DNA of 64,000 bases from Dactylosporangium fulvum (lineage in GTDB: Bacteria; Actinomycetota; Actinomycetes; Mycobacteriales; Micromonosporaceae): NCBI RefSeq assembly GCF_025137375.1, contig NZ_CP073720.1, positions 5,108,501 to 5,172,500 of the forward strand. The letters run 5' to 3'. Below are positions 7,956-16,241 of this stretch, in pieces. Within the stretch, counting starts at the first letter, position 1; each line of letters starts with the position of its first letter. Made by a program: the position numbers and the translations under genes. The notes under the pieces are model-generated. The model made no database searches. It was given only the letters and a program-made list of their open reading frames with translations, and was not told where the DNA came from.

Positions 7956-9050
7956 CTAGCCCGCTTCGCGGAGTTCGTACGGTGCGGCGCCGTGCAGGGC
8001 GACGAGCGCGTGCGCGGCGGAGGCGAGCGTGACGTGGCGGTGCCAGCCGGCGAACGACCGGCCGGTGAAGTCGCGCAGCCCGACCCGGTCGCCGATGCCG
8101 GCGAGGTCCGTGTAGACCCGTCCCGGGAGCCGCGCGAGGCGCACCAGGTCGGCGAGGCTGTGCCCGGTGAGGGTGGAGAGCCACACCTCATCCGGCCACC
8201 GCGGGCCCGGCCGGCCGACGCCGAGCAGCACCAGGCCGTCGGAGCGGCCCGGGCCGGGCAGCCGGACGGCGCCGGTGGCGGCCAGCGCGGCACCGGCGCC
8301 GAACACCGGGCGCCGGGTGTGCCGGACCATCGCGAGCAGCCGCGCCGCGGGCAGCGGTCCGTCCGCATGGCCGGGGACCGGCGGGTCCGGGCACAGCGGC
8401 GTCGTGGCGTCGATCCGGGCGAGGACCGGTGCGCCGGCCGCCCGCAGCCGGCGGACCACGGCCGGCGCGTCGACGTCCCGCGCGTCTAGCACCACCGGCA
8501 GGTCCCGGTCGGCGGCCAGCTCCAGGTACGTGTCGACGAGGCACTCGTCCACCGGCTGCGGCACCGTGCCGGCCGGGATCGCGGCCCGCCGGCACCGGTC
8601 GGCGTCACCCAGCCAGGTCGCCGACAGGTGCAGGCGCCAGTGCACCGGGCTGGTCCAGCCGGGCGCCGCCGCCCACAGGCCGATCGCGTGCTGGGCGCTG
8701 AGGAACGAGCCGCGGGCACGGCAGTACCGGCGGCCGACGCCGACCGTGTGCTCACCCGTCTTCGGGATCATCATCGACCGGACGACCCAGGCGAGCGGCG
8801 GTGCCGACCGGAGCAGGTGCGTCCGCAGCGCCCGGCGGACCGGCATCCAGTCCCACGTCGAGTCGCTGACGAAGTGGTGCAGCCGCTGCTCGTTGGCCTG
8901 CCCGGCGATGTTGCGGATCGACTTGCGCCCCGGTGTGCGCAGCAGGCCGTGCACGTACTCGACGCCCCGCCGCCGCTGGTCCTTGCGCGGTAACCCGGCG
9001 AACAGCTCGTCGCACAGCTCGGCGACGGCCCGGTCGGTGTCCTCCGGCAT
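7956..9050 (-). CDS. degenerate IS701-family transposase-like protein, first gene of the leftward operon
   Basis: 364 residues; ATG at 9050 is preceded by GAGGGGGA. The overall IS701 scaffold is kept: N-terminal RRRGVEYVHGLL and LHHFVSDSTWD, then HTVGVGRRYC, and near the end GWHRHVTLASAAHALVAL. The usual DETGF box just before the VGV motif reads RSMMIP, so the first catalytic Asp is gone, and the third (Glu) region reads GRVYTDL. The middle Asp may survive in VVLDARDV. No terminal inverted repeats flank it, and it is 18 bp upstream of the KAS III gene. It is therefore probably a domesticated protein rather than a mobile element; function unknown. Confidence 0.75.
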   Translation of the reverse strand: MPEDTDRAVAELCDELFAGLPRKDQRRRGVEYVHGLLRTPGRKSIRNIAGQANEQRLHHFVSDSTWDWMPVRRALRTHLLRSAPPLAWVVRSMMIPKTGEHTVGVGRRYCRARGSFLSAQHAIGLWAAAPGWTSPVHWRLHLSATWLGDADRCRRAAIPAGTVPQPVDECLVDTYLELAADRDLPVVLDARDVDAPAVVRRLRAAGAPVLARIDATTPLCPDPPVPGHADGPLPAARLLAMVRHTRRPVFGAGAALAATGAVRLPGPGRSDGLVLLGVGRPGPRWPDEVWLSTLTGHSLADLVRLARLPGRVYTDLAGIGDRVGLRDFTGRSFAGWHRHVTLASAAHALVALHGAAPYELREAG

Positions 9051-9256
9051 CGTTCCCCCTCGGCGTCTGCGGGTGTGCGAGGTCCACCGTGCCGGTGCGG
9101 GCGCGGCCCTGCCTAGGTGGCCGGACCACCGTGCTGCGCGGTGCGGCGGTGGTCCGGGCCGCACGTGACGTACTCGTCCGGCGCCCGTTGCCGGTGCCGG
9201 ATCGCCGCGCCGACGATGGCGGCCGACAACGGCATTTCGCGAGGAGTACCAAGGCA
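9051..9256. promoter_or_regulatory. bidirectional control region of the biosynthetic cluster
   Basis: 206 bp separate the divergent start codons at 9050 (leftward) and 9257 (rightward, with GAGGAG at 9241-9246). Both operons must be driven from here. No clear -35/-10 pair or palindrome could be assigned by eye. Confidence 0.5.
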
Positions 9257-9871
9257 ATGACCAACGTCACCGTCATCTTCTATTCCTCGACCGGCAACGT
9301 GTTCCGGCTCGCCGAGGCCGCCGCCGACGCCGCGGTCAAGGCCGGCGCCGACGTCCGGCTGCGCCGCATCCCCGAGCTGGTGGCCGAGCCCACCGTCACC
9401 GACCGGGACGCGTGGCTGCGGCACACGGAGGCCACCCGGGACGTCCCCGAGGCCACGCTGGACGACCTCGACTGGGCCGGCGCGATCCTGGTCGGCACGC
9501 CGGTGCGCTTCGGCCTGCCCGCGCCGCAGCTCATGCACTTCCTCGACACGACCGCGCCGCTGTCGATCGGCGGCCGGCTCGCCGGCAAGGCGGTCGGCGC
9601 GTTCACCTCCGGCTCGGCCCCGCACGGCGGTCAGGTGAGCACGATCCTGGCCCTGCACAACACGTTCTGCCACTGGGGCGCGGTGATCGTGCCGACCGGC
9701 TCCACCGACCCGGTGCTGTTCCGGCCCACCAACGGCAACCCGTACGGCGCGAGCAACGTCTCCCGCAACCAGCCGGGCAACGTCACCGACGACAACCTCG
9801 CCGCTGTGGAGTTCCAGACCCGGCGCACCATCGCGGTCGCGGCGGCGCTGGCGGCGGGCACCGATGGATGA
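9257..9871 (+). CDS. WrbA-like flavodoxin-fold NAD(P)H:quinone oxidoreductase
   Basis: 204 residues. An FMN-binding flavodoxin pattern opens the protein: VIFYSSTGNVFRLAEA (phosphate loop), then GTPVRFGLPAPQL and AFTSGSAPHGGQ, which are hallmark WrbA segments. The C-terminal GNPYGASNVS matches the WrbA signature. GAGGAG sits 10 nt upstream of the ATG at 9257. The stop overlaps the DAHP synthase start by 8 bp, so the two are coupled. Family role: two-electron reduction of quinones. Here it may keep an o-aminophenol product from lingering as a quinone imine, or reduce a ring intermediate; this is inference. Confidence 0.9.
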   Translation: MTNVTVIFYSSTGNVFRLAEAAADAAVKAGADVRLRRIPELVAEPTVTDRDAWLRHTEATRDVPEATLDDLDWAGAILVGTPVRFGLPAPQLMHFLDTTAPLSIGGRLAGKAVGAFTSGSAPHGGQVSTILALHNTFCHWGAVIVPTGSTDPVLFRPTNGNPYGASNVSRNQPGNVTDDNLAAVEFQTRRTIAVAAALAAGTDG

Positions 9872-11036
9872 CATCCGCGGCGAGCTGCGGGCCCTGCCCG
9901 CCCGGCAGCAGCCCGACTGGGACGATCCGGCCGGGCTCGCCGCCGCGCGTGAGGCCCTGACCCGGCGGCCGGCGCTGGTCCGGGCGGCCGACGTTCTCGA
10001 ACTGCGCGCCCAGCTCGCCCGGGTGGCGGCGGGGGAGGCGTACGTCGTGCAGGCCGGCGACTGTGCCGAGGATCCCGGCGAGTGCGCGTACGGCGACGTC
10101 ACCCGCAAGGCCGGCCTCATCGACATGCTCGCCGGCGCCCTGCAGGTCGACACCGGCCGCCCCGTCCTGCGGGTCGGCCGGCTCGCGGGCCAGCTCGCCA
10201 AGCCCCGCAGCCAGGACACCGAGACCGTCGGCGGGCGGGAACTGCCGGTCTACCGCGGGCACCTCGTCAACGGCCCCGAGCCGGATCCGGAGCGGCGCCG
10301 CCCCGACCCGGCGCGGCTGGTCGCCGGGCACCGCACCGCCCGCGACGTCCTCGTACACCTCGGCTGGCAGGCCCGTCCCGGCACCCCGCGCCTCGCCCCG
10401 CCCACCTGGGCCAGCCACGAGGCGCTGCTGCTGGACTACGAGCTGCCCCAGCTGCGCCGCACCGCGTCCGGGCGGCTGCTGCTCGCCTCGACGCACTGGC
10501 CGTGGATCGGCGAGCGAACCCGGCAGGTCGACGGCGCCCACGTCGCGCTGCTGGCCGCCGTCGTCAACCCGGTCGCCTGCAAGGTCGGGCCCGGCACGAG
10601 CACCGACGACCTGCTCGCGCTGTGCCGGCGCCTCGACCCGCACCGCGAGCCCGGCCGCCTGACGCTCATCGCGCGGCTCGGCGCCGCCGCGATCCAGCAG
10701 CGCCTGCCGGCACTCGTCGCCGCGGTCCACGCCGCCGGGCACCCCGTCGTCTGGCTCGTCGACCCGATGCACGGCAACACCGTCACCACCCCGCACGGGC
10801 TGAAGACCCGGTTCCTCGAGACCGTCGTCCGTGAGGTGCGGGCCTTCCAGTGCACGGTCCGCGAGGCGGGCGGCGTCGCGGGCGGGCTGCACCTGGAGAC
10901 GACCCCCGACGACGTGACCGAGTGCGTCACGGACGCCTCGTGCGCCGATCGCGTCGGCGACAAGTACACCACCCTCTGCGATCCGCGGCTCAACCCATCG
11001 CAGGCCATGTCGGTGATCTCGGCATGGAGCGGCTGA
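9864..11036 (+). CDS. class II 3-deoxy-D-arabino-heptulosonate 7-phosphate synthase (PhzC-type)
   Basis: 390 residues, shorter than the housekeeping AroG of mycobacteria (about 460). It condenses phosphoenolpyruvate with erythrose 4-phosphate, the first shikimate step. Metal ligands are visible: Cys67 in QAGDCAED, His303 in DPMHGNT, Glu in GGLHLET and Asp373 in CDPRLN. A pathway-dedicated, probably feedback-relaxed DAHP synthase is typical of clusters that drain chorismate. It lies second in the rightward operon and overlaps the flavoprotein gene. Confidence 0.93.
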   Translation: MDDIRGELRALPARQQPDWDDPAGLAAAREALTRRPALVRAADVLELRAQLARVAAGEAYVVQAGDCAEDPGECAYGDVTRKAGLIDMLAGALQVDTGRPVLRVGRLAGQLAKPRSQDTETVGGRELPVYRGHLVNGPEPDPERRRPDPARLVAGHRTARDVLVHLGWQARPGTPRLAPPTWASHEALLLDYELPQLRRTASGRLLLASTHWPWIGERTRQVDGAHVALLAAVVNPVACKVGPGTSTDDLLALCRRLDPHREPGRLTLIARLGAAAIQQRLPALVAAVHAAGHPVVWLVDPMHGNTVTTPHGLKTRFLETVVREVRAFQCTVREAGGVAGGLHLETTPDDVTECVTDASCADRVGDKYTTLCDPRLNPSQAMSVISAWSG

Positions 11037-11046
11037 GGAGGTTCCT

Positions 11047-11817
11047 GTGCACGACAAGATCGCCCTGGTGACCGGGGCCGCCGGCGGCATCGGCGCCGCC
11101 GTCGTCAAGGCACTCGCCGGTCAGGGCGCGCTCGTCGCGGCCCTCGACCGCGACGCCGGACGGCTCGCCGACGAGGTCGCCGGGCTGACCGCCGAGGGCC
11201 TGCGGGTCCTCGCAGTCCCGGCCGACGTGACCCGCCGCGACGAGGTCGAGGCCGCCGTGGACGTCGTCGAACGGCGCAACGGCCCCATCGACTACCTCGT
11301 CAACGCGGCCGGCGTGCTGCGCCTCGCGGACGCGGCCCGCCTCAGCGACGACGACTGGTCGGCGACCTTCGCCGTCAACACCACCGGCGTGTTTGTCGTG
11401 TCGCGGGCCGTGGTCAACCGCATGGTGCCCCGCGGGCGCGGCGCGATCGTCACCGTGGCGTCCAACGCCGCCGAGACGCCACGGCAGGGCATGGCCGCCT
11501 ACGCCGCGTCGAAGGCGGCCGCCACGATGTTCACGAAGTGCCTCGGCCTCGAGGTCGCCGGCCACGGGATCCGGTGCAACCTCGTCGCGCCCGGATCCAC
11601 GGACACCCCGATGCTGCACGGCATGTGGCCCGACGAGCACGCTCGCCGGGCCACCATCGACGGCCGGCTCGACGCGTACCGCGTCGGCATCCCGCTGCGG
11701 AAGCTGGCCAGCCCGGAGGACGTCGCCAACGCCGTGGTGTTCCTGCTGTCCGACCGGGCCGGCCACATCACGATGCACGCCCTGACCGTCGACGGCGGCG
11801 CCGCGCTCGGCGTCTAG
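11047..11817 (+). CDS. 2,3-dihydro-3-hydroxyanthranilate dehydrogenase (DhbA/EntA-like SDR)
   Basis: 256 residues, classical SDR. The cofactor loop is TGAAGGIG (residues 9-16), the Asp of an NAD-preferring pocket is in ALDRDA, and the catalytic set is Ser139, Tyr152 and Lys156 (YAASK). GTG start at 11047 has GAGGAGG 6 nt upstream. EntA/DhbA aromatises 2,3-dihydro-2,3-dihydroxybenzoate; paired with PhzD and PhzE it should instead oxidise dihydro-3-hydroxyanthranilate (DHHA) to 3-hydroxyanthranilate, as in several actinomycete pathways. A DhbA role on 2,3-dihydroxybenzoate is less likely because the partner isochorismatase is PhzD-type. Confidence 0.85.
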   Translation: MHDKIALVTGAAGGIGAAVVKALAGQGALVAALDRDAGRLADEVAGLTAEGLRVLAVPADVTRRDEVEAAVDVVERRNGPIDYLVNAAGVLRLADAARLSDDDWSATFAVNTTGVFVVSRAVVNRMVPRGRGAIVTVASNAAETPRQGMAAYAASKAAATMFTKCLGLEVAGHGIRCNLVAPGSTDTPMLHGMWPDEHARRATIDGRLDAYRVGIPLRKLASPEDVANAVVFLLSDRAGHITMHALTVDGGAALGV

Positions 11818-11825
11818 GAGGACCC

Positions 11826-12449
11826 ATGGCCATCGCTCCGATCCCGCCCTACCCGCTGCCGGCGGCGGCCGACCTGCCCGCGAACGTCGCGACCTGGCAA
11901 CCCGATCCACGCCGTGCCGTCCTTCTCGTCCATGACATGCAGCAGTACTTCCTGAGGCCCTTCGCCGACGGGTTCCGCCGCGAGCTCGTCGGCAACGTGG
12001 CCCGCCTGCGGCGTTCGTCGGGCCTGCCGGTGGCGTACACCGCGCAGCCCGGCGGCATGACCCCGGCGGAGCGCGGCCTGCTCGCCGACTTCTGGGGCCC
12101 CGGCATGCGCCTGACGCCGGCGGACCGCGAGATCGTCCCGCCGCTGGAGCCGGCGCCGGGCGACTGGGTGTTCACAAAATGGCGGTACAGCGCGTTCTTC
12201 CGCTCCGACCTGCTCGACCGGATGCGGGCCGCGGGCCGCGACCAGCTCGTCGTCTGCGGCGTCTACGCCCACGTCGGGATCCTCGCCACGCTCGTCGAGG
12301 CGTTCACCAACGACATCCAGCCGTTCCTCGTCGCCGACGCGGTCGGCGACTTCTCGGCCGCGGACCACCGCCTCGCCGTGGACTACGCGGCCCGCCGCTG
12401 TGCGGTCGTCACCACGACGTCGGCCCTGCTCGTCGGGGCCGGCGTGTGA
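11826..12449 (+). CDS. phzD: PhzD-like isochorismatase (ADIC hydrolase)
   Basis: 207 residues, full length. It carries the PhzD-specific blocks: VHDMQQYFL with catalytic Asp37, FTKWRYSAF with the catalytic Lys, CGVYAHVG, and NDIQPFLVADAVGDFS. There is no aryl-carrier-protein domain, unlike EntB. AGGAGG at 11817-11822 precedes the ATG, and the stop overlaps the next start as TGATG. It cleaves pyruvate from 2-amino-2-deoxyisochorismate to give trans-2,3-dihydro-3-hydroxyanthranilate. Confidence 0.93.
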   Translation: MAIAPIPPYPLPAAADLPANVATWQPDPRRAVLLVHDMQQYFLRPFADGFRRELVGNVARLRRSSGLPVAYTAQPGGMTPAERGLLADFWGPGMRLTPADREIVPPLEPAPGDWVFTKWRYSAFFRSDLLDRMRAAGRDQLVVCGVYAHVGILATLVEAFTNDIQPFLVADAVGDFSAADHRLAVDYAARRCAVVTTTSALLVGAGV

Positions 12450-14239
12450 TGGAGCCGTTCGCGCTGCTGCACCGCCCGTCCTCGGTGGACGGGGTCGAGA
12501 TTCTCTCCGGGCCGCTGTCCACCGCGGCCACCCTCGCCGAGCTGCCGCCGGCGCCGGTACTCGTCGTCGTGCCGTTCCGGCAGGTCGCCGAGCGCGGCTA
12601 CGAGTGCGTCGACGACGGCGCGCCGCTGCTCGCGTTGCGGGTGGCCACCCGGTCGGTGCTGCCGGTCGGCCTGGTCGCCGGGCTGCTGCCGGACCTGCCG
12701 ATCCCGCTGTCCGGGAGCGGGTTCGGCGCCGACGACTACGAGTCGTCGGTGCGGCGCATCGTCGACGAGGAGATCGGCGCCGGCGAGGGTGCGAACTTCG
12801 TCATCCGCCGCGTGTTCCGGGCGTCCATCGACGGATACGAGCTCGCGCACGCGTTGGCGTTCTTCCGGCGGCTGCTGGTCGGCGAGTCCGGCGCCTACTG
12901 GACGTTCCTCATCCACACCGGCGACCGGACGTTCGTCGGCGCCACCCCGGAGCGGCACATCAGCGTCCGCGCCGGCGAGGCGGTGATGAACCCGATCAGC
13001 GGCACGTTCCGGTACGGCCCGTCGGGGCCCACCGTGCCCGGCGTGCTCGGCTTCCTCGCCGACCGCAAGGAGACCGACGAGCTGGCCATGGTCCTCGACG
13101 AGGAGCTGAAGATGATGGCCCGCATCTGCCCGGAGGGCGGCCGGGTCGACGGCCCGTACCTGCGGCAGATGACCCGGCTCGCGCACACCGAGTACTTCGT
13201 CCGCGGCCGGACCTCGCTCGACCCGCGTGAGATCCTGCGCGAGACGCTGTTCGCGCCGACCGTCACCGGCAGCCCGCTGGAGAACGCGTGCCGGGTCATC
13301 GCCCGGCACGAGCGGCAGGGCCGCGGGTACTACAGCGGGGTGGCGGCGCTGATCGACCAGGACGAGCTGGACTCGGCCATCCTGATCCGGACCGCGGAGA
13401 TCGACCGCGGCGGCCGGCTGAGCATCGGCGTCGGCGCCACGCTGGTGCGCCACTCGGACCCGGCCGCGGAGGCGGCGGAGACCGAGGCGAAGGCGTCGGC
13501 CCTCCTGGCCGCGCTGCGCGGAACGGCCTCTTCGGCTGCCGCCGCGCCGGCGCCCGACCTGACCGCGGACGGCCGGATCCGGTCCGCGCTCGCCGGGCGC
13601 AACACCGGCCTCGCCGGGTTCTGGCTCACCGGCGCCGCCGAGCGGCCGGTGTCCGCCCTGGCCGGTCGCCGGGTGCTCGTGGTCGACGCCGAGGACACCT
13701 TCACCCGGATGCTGTCGCTCCAGCTGGGCTCGCTGGGCCTGGCGGTGACGGTCCGGCGGTACGACGAACCGTACGCGCTCGACGCCCACGACCTCGTTGT
13801 GCTGGGCCCCGGCCCGGGCGACCCGCGCGACGGCTCCCATCCGAAGATCGCCCACCTGCGGTCCGCAGTGGACAGTCTGCTGGCCGGGGCCCGGCCGTTG
13901 CTGGCGGTGTGCCTGAGTCATCAGGTGCTGAGCGCGCGGCTGGGGCTGCGCCTGGCCCGCCGCCCGGTGCCCAACCAGGGCCTGCAACGCCGGGTGGACC
14001 TCTTCGGCCGCCCCGAGCTGGTGGGCTTCTACAACACGTTCGCGGCGTACAGCGACGAGGACAAGGTGGAGCTGCCGGGCGATGGTGTGGTGGAGCTCAG
14101 CCGCGACCCGGCCACCGGCGAGGTCCACGCGCTGCGCGGTCCGACGTTCGCGTCGATGCAGTTCCACCCCGAATCGGTGCTCACCCACCACGGCGTGCGC
14201 GTCGTCGCGGGGCTGATCACACCGCTACTGGGCGGGTGA
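12449..14239 (+). CDS. phzE: PhzE-like 2-amino-2-deoxyisochorismate synthase
   Basis: 596 residues, a fused two-domain enzyme. The N-terminal chorismate-utilising domain (to about residue 420) carries NPISGTFRYG, ADRKETDELAMVLDEELKMM and GYYSGV. The C-terminal class I glutamine amidotransferase (about 440-590) has nucleophile Cys488 in AVCLSHQ plus His573 and Glu575 in FHPES. ATG overlaps the phzD stop. The order and coupling with phzD, and the DELAMVLDEELKMM segment, favour ADIC synthase over anthranilate synthase. It ends the rightward operon and overlaps the convergent LLM gene by 15 bp. Confidence 0.92.
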   Translation: MEPFALLHRPSSVDGVEILSGPLSTAATLAELPPAPVLVVVPFRQVAERGYECVDDGAPLLALRVATRSVLPVGLVAGLLPDLPIPLSGSGFGADDYESSVRRIVDEEIGAGEGANFVIRRVFRASIDGYELAHALAFFRRLLVGESGAYWTFLIHTGDRTFVGATPERHISVRAGEAVMNPISGTFRYGPSGPTVPGVLGFLADRKETDELAMVLDEELKMMARICPEGGRVDGPYLRQMTRLAHTEYFVRGRTSLDPREILRETLFAPTVTGSPLENACRVIARHERQGRGYYSGVAALIDQDELDSAILIRTAEIDRGGRLSIGVGATLVRHSDPAAEAAETEAKASALLAALRGTASSAAAAPAPDLTADGRIRSALAGRNTGLAGFWLTGAAERPVSALAGRRVLVVDAEDTFTRMLSLQLGSLGLAVTVRRYDEPYALDAHDLVVLGPGPGDPRDGSHPKIAHLRSAVDSLLAGARPLLAVCLSHQVLSARLGLRLARRPVPNQGLQRRVDLFGRPELVGFYNTFAAYSDEDKVELPGDGVVELSRDPATGEVHALRGPTFASMQFHPESVLTHHGVRVVAGLITPLLGG

Positions 14240-15223
14240 CCAGCCCAGTAGCGGCGCCACCGCGTGGACGACGTCGTGCAGGATCTGCTCGTAGTCGCGG
14301 GCGTCGAACTCGTACGGCAGCTCGAGGCGGAGCTCGTCGACCGACTGGACGGCGGCGTCGGAGCGGAGACGGTCGGCGATCTCGTCGCCGGTGCCGACCA
14401 CGTCCGGGGCGAACAGGGTGCGGCGTTCGCCCTGCGGCTTCAGGGTGCGCTCGTGGCGGGACTCGGCGTAGCGCAGGTACCGGCGGCGGGTCGCGGCGTC
14501 GGCGCTGTCCAGCGGGACGACGACCCGGCCGATCGCGATCCGGGCCGGCCGGGTGGCGGCCGCGCGGTACGCCTCGATGAGCCCGAGCTGTGCGGTCATG
14601 AAGTCGTCGGTGCCCTCGCCGGAGACGATGTTGCCGGTCAGCAGGTTGAGGCCGGCCGACCCCGCCCACCGGACCGACCGCAGGCTGCCGCCGCCGTACC
14701 AGAGCCGGTCGACGAGGCCCTTGCTGTAGGGCTGCAGGCGCGGGCGCTGGACGTTGCCGGGGGAGTGGATCACCGTGTCCGGGCCGCCGAGGAACTCCCC
14801 GCGCAGGTTGTCGCGCAGCCGCGCGATCCGGCCGTACGACAGGTCGAAGCTGCGCCAGTCGCCGTCGAAGACCAGCTCGCCGATGAGGTCGGCGTGCGGC
14901 GGCGTGCCCGCGCTGAACCCGACCTGCAGCCGCCCCCGGGACAGCACGTCGGCCATCGACAGGTCCTCGGCCAGGCGGAACGGGCTCTCGTAGCCGATCG
15001 GGATGACGGCGGTGCCGAGCTGCAGCCGGCTGGTCCGCTGCCCGGCCGCGGCGAGGAACACGGCCGCCGAGCCGACGCCGTGCTCGAGGTGGCGCTGGCG
15101 GATCCAGCCGCCGTCGAATCCGAGGCGTTCGCCGTACTCGAACAGGCGCAGCGTCGCCTCCAGTCCCTCGTACGGGTCGTCGTCGGGGAAGTTGCCCGGG
15201 GTGAGGAAGGCGAGCGTGCGCAT
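14225..15223 (-). CDS. LLM-class flavin-dependent oxidoreductase
   Basis: 332 residues with the luciferase-like TIM barrel: LAFLTPGNFPDDDP at the start, RLGFDGGWIRQRH, LQLGTAVIPIGYESPFRLAEDLSM and GFSAGTPP. It should use FMNH2 (or F420H2) with O2. ATG at 15223 is preceded 6 nt upstream by a TATTCT -10 box, so the transcript may be leaderless. A CCTATCGG motif shared with other flavin or sulfur genes here precedes that box. It is convergent to phzE, so a role in the biosynthetic cluster is possible but unproven; a separate sulfur or xenobiotic function is equally likely. Confidence 0.85.
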   Translation of the reverse strand: MRTLAFLTPGNFPDDDPYEGLEATLRLFEYGERLGFDGGWIRQRHLEHGVGSAAVFLAAAGQRTSRLQLGTAVIPIGYESPFRLAEDLSMADVLSRGRLQVGFSAGTPPHADLIGELVFDGDWRSFDLSYGRIARLRDNLRGEFLGGPDTVIHSPGNVQRPRLQPYSKGLVDRLWYGGGSLRSVRWAGSAGLNLLTGNIVSGEGTDDFMTAQLGLIEAYRAAATRPARIAIGRVVVPLDSADAATRRRYLRYAESRHERTLKPQGERRTLFAPDVVGTGDEIADRLRSDAAVQSVDELRLELPYEFDARDYEQILHDVVHAVAPLLGWSPAQ

Positions 15224-15229
15224 GGCCGC

Positions 15230-15251
15230 AGAATACCCATTAGCCGATAGG
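15230..15251 (-). promoter_or_regulatory. putative promoter with CCTATCGG box for the LLM gene
   Basis: On the minus strand CCTATCGG (15251-15244), 8 nt, then TATTCT (15235-15230), 6 nt, then ATG. The same CCTATCGG...TATTCT arrangement with a 9-nt spacer is present at 23260-23282, upstream of egtA. Confidence 0.5.
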
Positions 15252-15255
15252 TTTA

Positions 15256-16146
15256 CTAGGAGATGTCGAGCACGGCCTTCCCCGGCACCCGGCGGGCGAG
15301 CAGCGCGTCGACCGCCGCCGTGACGGTGTCCCAGGGGCCGCGCCAGCCGACGTCGACCCGCAGATGCCCGGCGGCCACGAGGCCGAGCAGGGTGGTGAGG
15401 TCCGCGGCCGGGCGGGAGGCGTCGCCGAACGACATCAGTGTCTTGGCGGGGCCGTGGGCGAAGATCGAGTTCGGCGGGAACACCGCCGGGGCGTCGGAGG
15501 CCCAGCCGATGCTCTGGAGCACCCCGCCCGGCCGCAGCAGTGCCCAGGCGTCGATGAGATGCCGGCCGCCGACATGTTCGAGGACCACGTCGACGGCCTC
15601 GCCGACCTGGTCGAGCGCCGTGACGACCTCGTGCGCCCCGAGGCCGGTCAGCCCGTCCGTCCGGCCGGCCGCCGCGACGACGTGGGCCCCGCCGAGCCGC
15701 GCCAGTTGGACGGCGAGCCGGCCGACGCCGCCGGAGGCGCCGGTGACCAGCACGCGCCGGCCGACGATCGAACCGGCCGCCCGGACGGTCCGCAGGGCCG
15801 TGATCCCGGCCAGTGGCAGCGCGGCGGCCGTGGCGAGGTCCACGCCGTCGGGAACGACCGCGACGCTGTCGGTGCCGAACGCCGCCCGCTCCGCCCACGC
15901 CCCGGCGCCGAAGGCGGCGACCCGTTGCCCCTCCCCGGGTCCGCTGCCGTCCCGTGCCGCCCGTACGACGACCCCGGCCGCGTCGTAGCCGAGCACCGTC
16001 CCCGCGGGCCAGGCGGCCGCGTAGCGGGCCTCGCCGTAGTTCACCGAGGCGTGCCGGACCGCCACCACGACCTGGTCCGGCGCCGGGTCCGGCTCGGGTG
16101 CCGTGCCCAGTGCCGGCCCGCCGGGTCCCGCGATGATCGCCTGCAT
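15256..16146 (-). CDS. NADPH:quinone oxidoreductase / zinc-less alcohol dehydrogenase (MDR family)
   Basis: 296 residues. The GroES-like N-terminal half (ASVNYGEARYAA, LGYDAAGVVV) is followed by a Rossmann domain with VLVTGASGGVGRLAVQLA near residues 130-147. No structural or catalytic zinc ligands are apparent, as in quinone oxidoreductases (zeta-crystallin type). It is divergent from a TetR gene, and the shared promoter contains nested palindromes, so it is very likely the regulated target of that repressor. Substrate unknown; reduction of quinones or enones is the family activity. Confidence 0.9.
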   Translation of the reverse strand: MQAIIAGPGGPALGTAPEPDPAPDQVVVAVRHASVNYGEARYAAAWPAGTVLGYDAAGVVVRAARDGSGPGEGQRVAAFGAGAWAERAAFGTDSVAVVPDGVDLATAAALPLAGITALRTVRAAGSIVGRRVLVTGASGGVGRLAVQLARLGGAHVVAAAGRTDGLTGLGAHEVVTALDQVGEAVDVVLEHVGGRHLIDAWALLRPGGVLQSIGWASDAPAVFPPNSIFAHGPAKTLMSFGDASRPAADLTTLLGLVAAGHLRVDVGWRGPWDTVTAAVDALLARRVPGKAVLDIS

Positions 16147-16166
16147 GGTCTGCTCCTCACAGTCAG

Positions 16167-16225
16167 ATAACCGGACCGATGGTCCGCTTGTGGTCCGCTA
16201 CTATACGGACTGTCGGTCCGGTTAT
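16167..16225. promoter_or_regulatory. TetR-type operator between the divergent quinone reductase and tetR genes
   Basis: A 13-nt perfect inverted pair, ATAACCGGACCGA (16167-16179) and TCGGTCCGGTTAT (16213-16225), flanks the promoter core. The left arm also forms a tight palindrome CGGACC-GAT-GGTCCG (16172-16186), and GGTCCG recurs at 16192-16197. Binding here would block both divergent promoters. Confidence 0.75.
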
Positions 16226-16241
16226 GGAAGGGGGTGTGCGG

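Noticed and set aside
7956..9050. Active IS701 insertion sequence
   Set aside because: Catalytic residues replaced, no terminal inverted repeats or target duplication, and it is integrated in an operon.
3638..14239. Phenazine biosynthetic cluster
   Set aside because: PhzC, PhzD and PhzE types are present but no PhzF isomerase, PhzA/B condensing protein or PhzG oxidase; an EntA-like dehydrogenase stands in their place, pointing to 3-hydroxyanthranilate.
12449..14239. TrpEG-type anthranilate synthase
   Set aside because: Coupled to PhzD and carrying PhzE-type blocks; no trp genes nearby.
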